Part shown: one piece after another, positions 61,803-64,000 of the stretch
Position numbering within the stretch: the first letter of the stretch is position 1
How the letters are laid out: each line of letters begins with the position of its first letter
Assembly (NCBI GenBank): GCA_022447545.1
Contig: JAKVBI010000017.1
Location: forward strand, 1-64,000
Direction of reading: 5' to 3'
DNA from: Myxococcota bacterium
GTDB taxonomy: Bacteria; Myxococcota_A; UBA9160; SMWR01
DNA: 64,000 nt
Translations under genes and position numbers: made by a program
The notes under the pieces: model-generated
What the model saw: only the letters and a program-made list of their open reading frames with translations
The model's database searches: none
What the model was told of the DNA's origin: nothing

Positions 61803-63008
61803 ATGATGCCCAGTGCCAATGGGAAACCCGCAGAGATCGGGTTTCCCGTGTTCGACGCGGATGGTCACGTGGCCGAGCCTCGAAATCTGTGGGACGAATA
61901 CTGCGATCCCAGACTCCGACAGAGGGCCAATGAGGCGCTTTTCGTAAAGGATTTCGAGCGGGGGGGGTCGGGCCTGATGTTGGAGGGGCAGTGCATCGTT
62001 CCTGGTGTCGAGGCGGTGACGTTTGCGGGGCAGAACCCAGCCGACTTCCAGGGGAAGCATTGGGGCGAAGGGTACCCGGGTGCCTTCGATCCAGCGCATC
62101 GCCTCCGCGATATGGATCTGGAGGGGATTGATCTCGCGATGCTGTTTCCCAGCGTGGTGGGAGCCATTGGAGGTGTCGCGGATCACGAGGTCGCAGCGGC
62201 GATGGCTCGAGCCTACAACCGTTGGATTCTCGACTACTGTGCAGCGGATCCCTCGCGGTTGTTTCCCGTGGCAGTCGTGCCACTCCAGGATCCGAAGGCT
62301 GCTGTCGAAGAGGTGGAATGGACGGCCCGTCAGGGGTTTCGCTGCGTCATGGTGAGGTCGTGTCTCTACCAGGGAAGAGCCCATGATCACGCGGATTTCG
62401 AGGCCTTCTACGCGGCTTGCGCTCACCAATCTCTCGCAATTGGTCTCCACCCGTTTCCCTTTCCAGATGTGGGTTGGACCCAGGCCGTCATGCCTGATCT
62501 CGAGGGCGTCTCCGGGAGTCACATCATCATGGCCGACATGCTCGCGCTACCGCTCGACAACATGCTGACCATGGCCTACGTGATGTTTGGCGGGATCTGT
62601 GATCGTCATCCAGACTTGCGGTTTGCCTTCTTGGAGAGCAATGCCACGTGGACGACCTCACTCATTGATCGCATGGAGTCACGGTTCCGTAGAGGGGGGC
62701 ATGCCCGGATTAAGACCCCTCCCTCGGAGATACTCAGTCGGCAATGTTTCGTTTCCGTGGAAGGAGATGAGCCCTCTCTTCCGCCGCTGGCCGATTTGAT
62801 TGGCGAAGAGGTTCTGATCTGGGCTTCGGATTTTCCCCATTTCGACGGTCACTTTCCGGGTGCCGTCACCGAGGCAGTTCAGGGAATGAAAACCATGCCG
62901 GAGCGCTTACAACGCAAGGTTCTGGGGGAAAATGCGGCGCGACTGTTTCAGATTCCTCTGGAAGCCAGGGTTCGAAATTCTCCCACGAGCACGTCTGATG
63001 GTTGCTGA
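61803..63008 (+). CDS. Amidohydrolase_2 family metal-dependent hydrolase
   Basis: A 401-residue TIM-barrel hydrolase. Metal motif D20-x-H22-xx-E25 in FDADGHVAEP, barrel His in AIGLHPFPFP, and ASDFPHFDG with the catalytic Asp. AGGAGG lies just upstream of ATG 61803. It is divergent from the thiolase-fold gene and followed 18 bases later by an alpha/beta hydrolase, so hydrolytic steps are grouped here. Confidence 0.85.
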   Translation: MMPSANGKPAEIGFPVFDADGHVAEPRNLWDEYCDPRLRQRANEALFVKDFERGGSGLMLEGQCIVPGVEAVTFAGQNPADFQGKHWGEGYPGAFDPAHRLRDMDLEGIDLAMLFPSVVGAIGGVADHEVAAAMARAYNRWILDYCAADPSRLFPVAVVPLQDPKAAVEEVEWTARQGFRCVMVRSCLYQGRAHDHADFEAFYAACAHQSLAIGLHPFPFPDVGWTQAVMPDLEGVSGSHIIMADMLALPLDNMLTMAYVMFGGICDRHPDLRFAFLESNATWTTSLIDRMESRFRRGGHARIKTPPSEILSRQCFVSVEGDEPSLPPLADLIGEEVLIWASDFPHFDGHFPGAVTEAVQGMKTMPERLQRKVLGENAARLFQIPLEARVRNSPTSTSDGC

Positions 63009-63026
63009 CTTTGGGGTTCTTTCCAC

Positions 63027-63809
63027 TTGAACGATTCGGATGGATCGGATCGAAGAGCTCTCATCGGTTTAGAACCTCAGGGGCGAGTAGACGCGACGGA
63101 GCATTTTCTGCTGATTCACGGAGGCTCTCACGGAGCCTGGTGTTGGCAGGCTTGTGTCGAAGCCCTCGAGCGCAGGGGGCATCGGGCGACGGCGATTGAT
63201 CTCCCGGGCCATGGTTCCGACGAAACATCTCGGGAACTCGTAACGTTGGAATCCTATGTCGACGCCGTATCTGACCGAATCGAAAAGCATCAGGGACCTC
63301 CGCTGACCCTGGTAGGACACTCATTGGCGGGAGTGGCTCTTCCGCAGGTGGCATGCCGCCATCCTGGCAGAATCAGCCAGGTGGTCTTCCTGGCAGCGAT
63401 CGTTCTCGAGCCGGGTGAGTGCGCGATGGACCACATTCCCGAGGACAGAAGGCCGAGTTATTTCGAGTTGGCGAAGGCCTCTCACGACAACACCTTCTCC
63501 ATCGGCTACGAGGTGGCACGAGAGATATTCTTCCCCGAATTCGATGATGCGGAAGCTCAACGTCTTTACGGATGTTTGACCCCTCAGCCACTCGGGGTCT
63601 ATCTCGATCGATGTACAGTAAACCCAAGAGAAATTCCGTGCCCAAAGCGCTATATCGCGTGCCGAAACGATGGAGCGCTGGGTTTCGAGGCATGTCTGAA
63701 GTTTGGGGCGCGTCTTGGGGGGACCGTCGAAGAGATTTCCGGCGGCCATGACGTGATGCTTTCACAGGCACAGGATTTGGCGGAAGTTCTCCAGCGTCGA
63801 TCCAATTGA
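63027..63809 (+). CDS. Alpha/beta hydrolase, methylesterase/EstC-like
   Basis: About 260 residues. Oxyanion motif LIHGGSHGAWCW, nucleophile Ser in LVGHSLAGVAL, catalytic His in SGGHDVMLSQ. This is the hydroxynitrile-lyase/methylesterase-like branch of the alpha/beta hydrolase family, which hydrolyses esters or lactones. The start is given as TTG 63027; no strong ribosome site is present and the first 20 residues are less family-like. It follows the amidohydrolase by 18 bases. A clear hairpin terminator overlaps its stop. Confidence 0.8.
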   Translation: MNDSDGSDRRALIGLEPQGRVDATEHFLLIHGGSHGAWCWQACVEALERRGHRATAIDLPGHGSDETSRELVTLESYVDAVSDRIEKHQGPPLTLVGHSLAGVALPQVACRHPGRISQVVFLAAIVLEPGECAMDHIPEDRRPSYFELAKASHDNTFSIGYEVAREIFFPEFDDAEAQRLYGCLTPQPLGVYLDRCTVNPREIPCPKRYIACRNDGALGFEACLKFGARLGGTVEEISGGHDVMLSQAQDLAEVLQRRSN

Positions 63810-63834
63810 GCGGTGGTTGCCTAACCGCTCAATT
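63804..63834. terminator. Bidirectional hairpin terminator
   Basis: An 11-bp perfect stem (AATTGAGCGGT, nine-base loop, ACCGCTCAATT) between convergent genes. It begins at 63804, overlaps the hydrolase TGA, and is followed by a T on the plus strand and led by A on the other, so it can end transcripts from both the hydrolase and the rhomboid gene. Confidence 0.75.
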
Positions 63835-63841
63835 TCCCGGA

Positions 63842-64000
63842 TCAGCTCAGTGCGACCTTCCAGGCGTAGGCGACGGCTAGGAACGTGCTTGCCGCCAGTG
63901 TCCACTGGACCCAAGAGGGCGGGTGTTGACGAAAGCTGAGGGCTGCGGCTGCACCCAGGGCTGCTCCCATCAGGAGGCCGAACACGTGGGCGCCCAGGTC
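63842..64000 (-). CDS. Rhomboid-family intramembrane protease, 3' end only
   Basis: The last 52 codons of a gene that continues past the right edge. The visible C-terminus begins DLGAHVFGLLMGAALG, which matches the last membrane helix of rhomboid proteases: the catalytic His in AHxxG followed by GxxxG. A further hydrophobic segment (WVQWTLAASTFLAVAYAW) ends the protein. The Ser of the catalytic dyad is outside the window. The stop is TGA read as tca at 63842-63844. Ends at a terminator shared with the convergent hydrolase. Confidence 0.7.
   Translation of the reverse strand, partial: DLGAHVFGLLMGAALGAAAALSFRQHPPSWVQWTLAASTFLAVAYAWKVALS

Noticed and set aside
60410-61819. Longer start for the thiolase-fold gene at 61819
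   Set aside because: The first 81 codons have non-protein-like composition and overlap the divergent amidohydrolase start; TTG 61576 has an ideal ribosome site.
1-64000. CRISPR arrays, tRNA/rRNA genes, insertion sequences, integrases
   Set aside because: No regularly spaced repeats, no tRNA-like cloverleaf, no transposase or integrase motif seen by reading; a tRNA scan was not possible.

Overview
The window looks like a chromosomal stretch from an uncultured, aerobic, heterotrophic Gram-negative bacterium of fairly high GC (roughly 60% by eye, not computed). The Gram-negative envelope is shown by an OprP/OprO-type porin, a TonB-dependent receptor, an RND efflux pump and several lipoboxes. 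The DUF1592/DUF1552 pair is a Myxococcota/Planctomycetes-like trait. The density of amidohydrolase_2, short-chain dehydrogenase (SDR) and luciferase-like (LLM) genes resembles catabolic genomes formerly called Deltaproteobacteria. The taxonomic placement is inference only. TTG and GTG starts behind strong Shine-Dalgarno sequences are common. I saw no rRNA, tRNA, CRISPR array, insertion sequence or phage gene.

Layout. 0.4-13 kb: porin, then a catabolic run of amidohydrolase, SDR, amidohydrolase, SDR, a decayed LLM gene, a PhyH dioxygenase, a Baeyer-Villiger monooxygenase, an epoxide-hydrolase-like protein, a duplicated DUF1330-like protein and a second PhyH enzyme. 12.7-15.7 kb: relic of an exported beta-helix protein, a TerB/COQ4-like fusion, a membrane di-iron hydroxylase and a DUF1232-J-domain protein. 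15.8-22.1 kb: TonB receptor, 3-ketosteroid-dehydrogenase-like flavoprotein, aldehyde dehydrogenase and GST. 22.2-26.3 kb: RND pump and adaptor. 26.6-32.2 kb: SDR, lipoprotein amidohydrolase, MarC protein and amidase. 32.5-44.4 kb: small FMN-type and cone-fold enzymes, SDRs, amidohydrolase, LLM enzymes, epoxide hydrolase, exported esterase, carboxymuconolactone-decarboxylase-like protein and nitroreductase. 44.5-49.2 kb: DUF1592, DUF1552 and two lipoproteins. 49.2-56.4 kb: GH3 glycosidase, DUF4345, three SDRs, a CYP125-like P450 and a second di-iron hydroxylase. 56.6-64 kb: phospholipase-D-like protein, LLM, VOC, a DUF35/thiolase-fold pair, amidohydrolase, alpha/beta hydrolase and the end of a rhomboid protease.

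Taken together the genes encode oxidative breakdown of hydrophobic alicyclic compounds. The P450, PhyH, BVMO and LLM oxygenases introduce or rearrange oxygen. SDRs, the flavoprotein dehydrogenase and ALDH oxidise alcohols, rings and aldehydes. Epoxide and alpha/beta hydrolases and amidohydrolases open rings or cleave esters, lactones and beta-keto products, and the thiolase-fold/DUF35 pair shortens side chains. Steroids or terpenoids are the natural candidates, but no substrate can be read from the sequence. The only locus of truly unknown biology is the DUF1592-DUF1552-lipoprotein group. The most informative single proteins are the TerB-COQ4 fusion, a limonene-epoxide-hydrolase homologue with an Asp-to-Glu active-site change, and a thiolase-fold protein with Ser where thiolases have their catalytic Cys.
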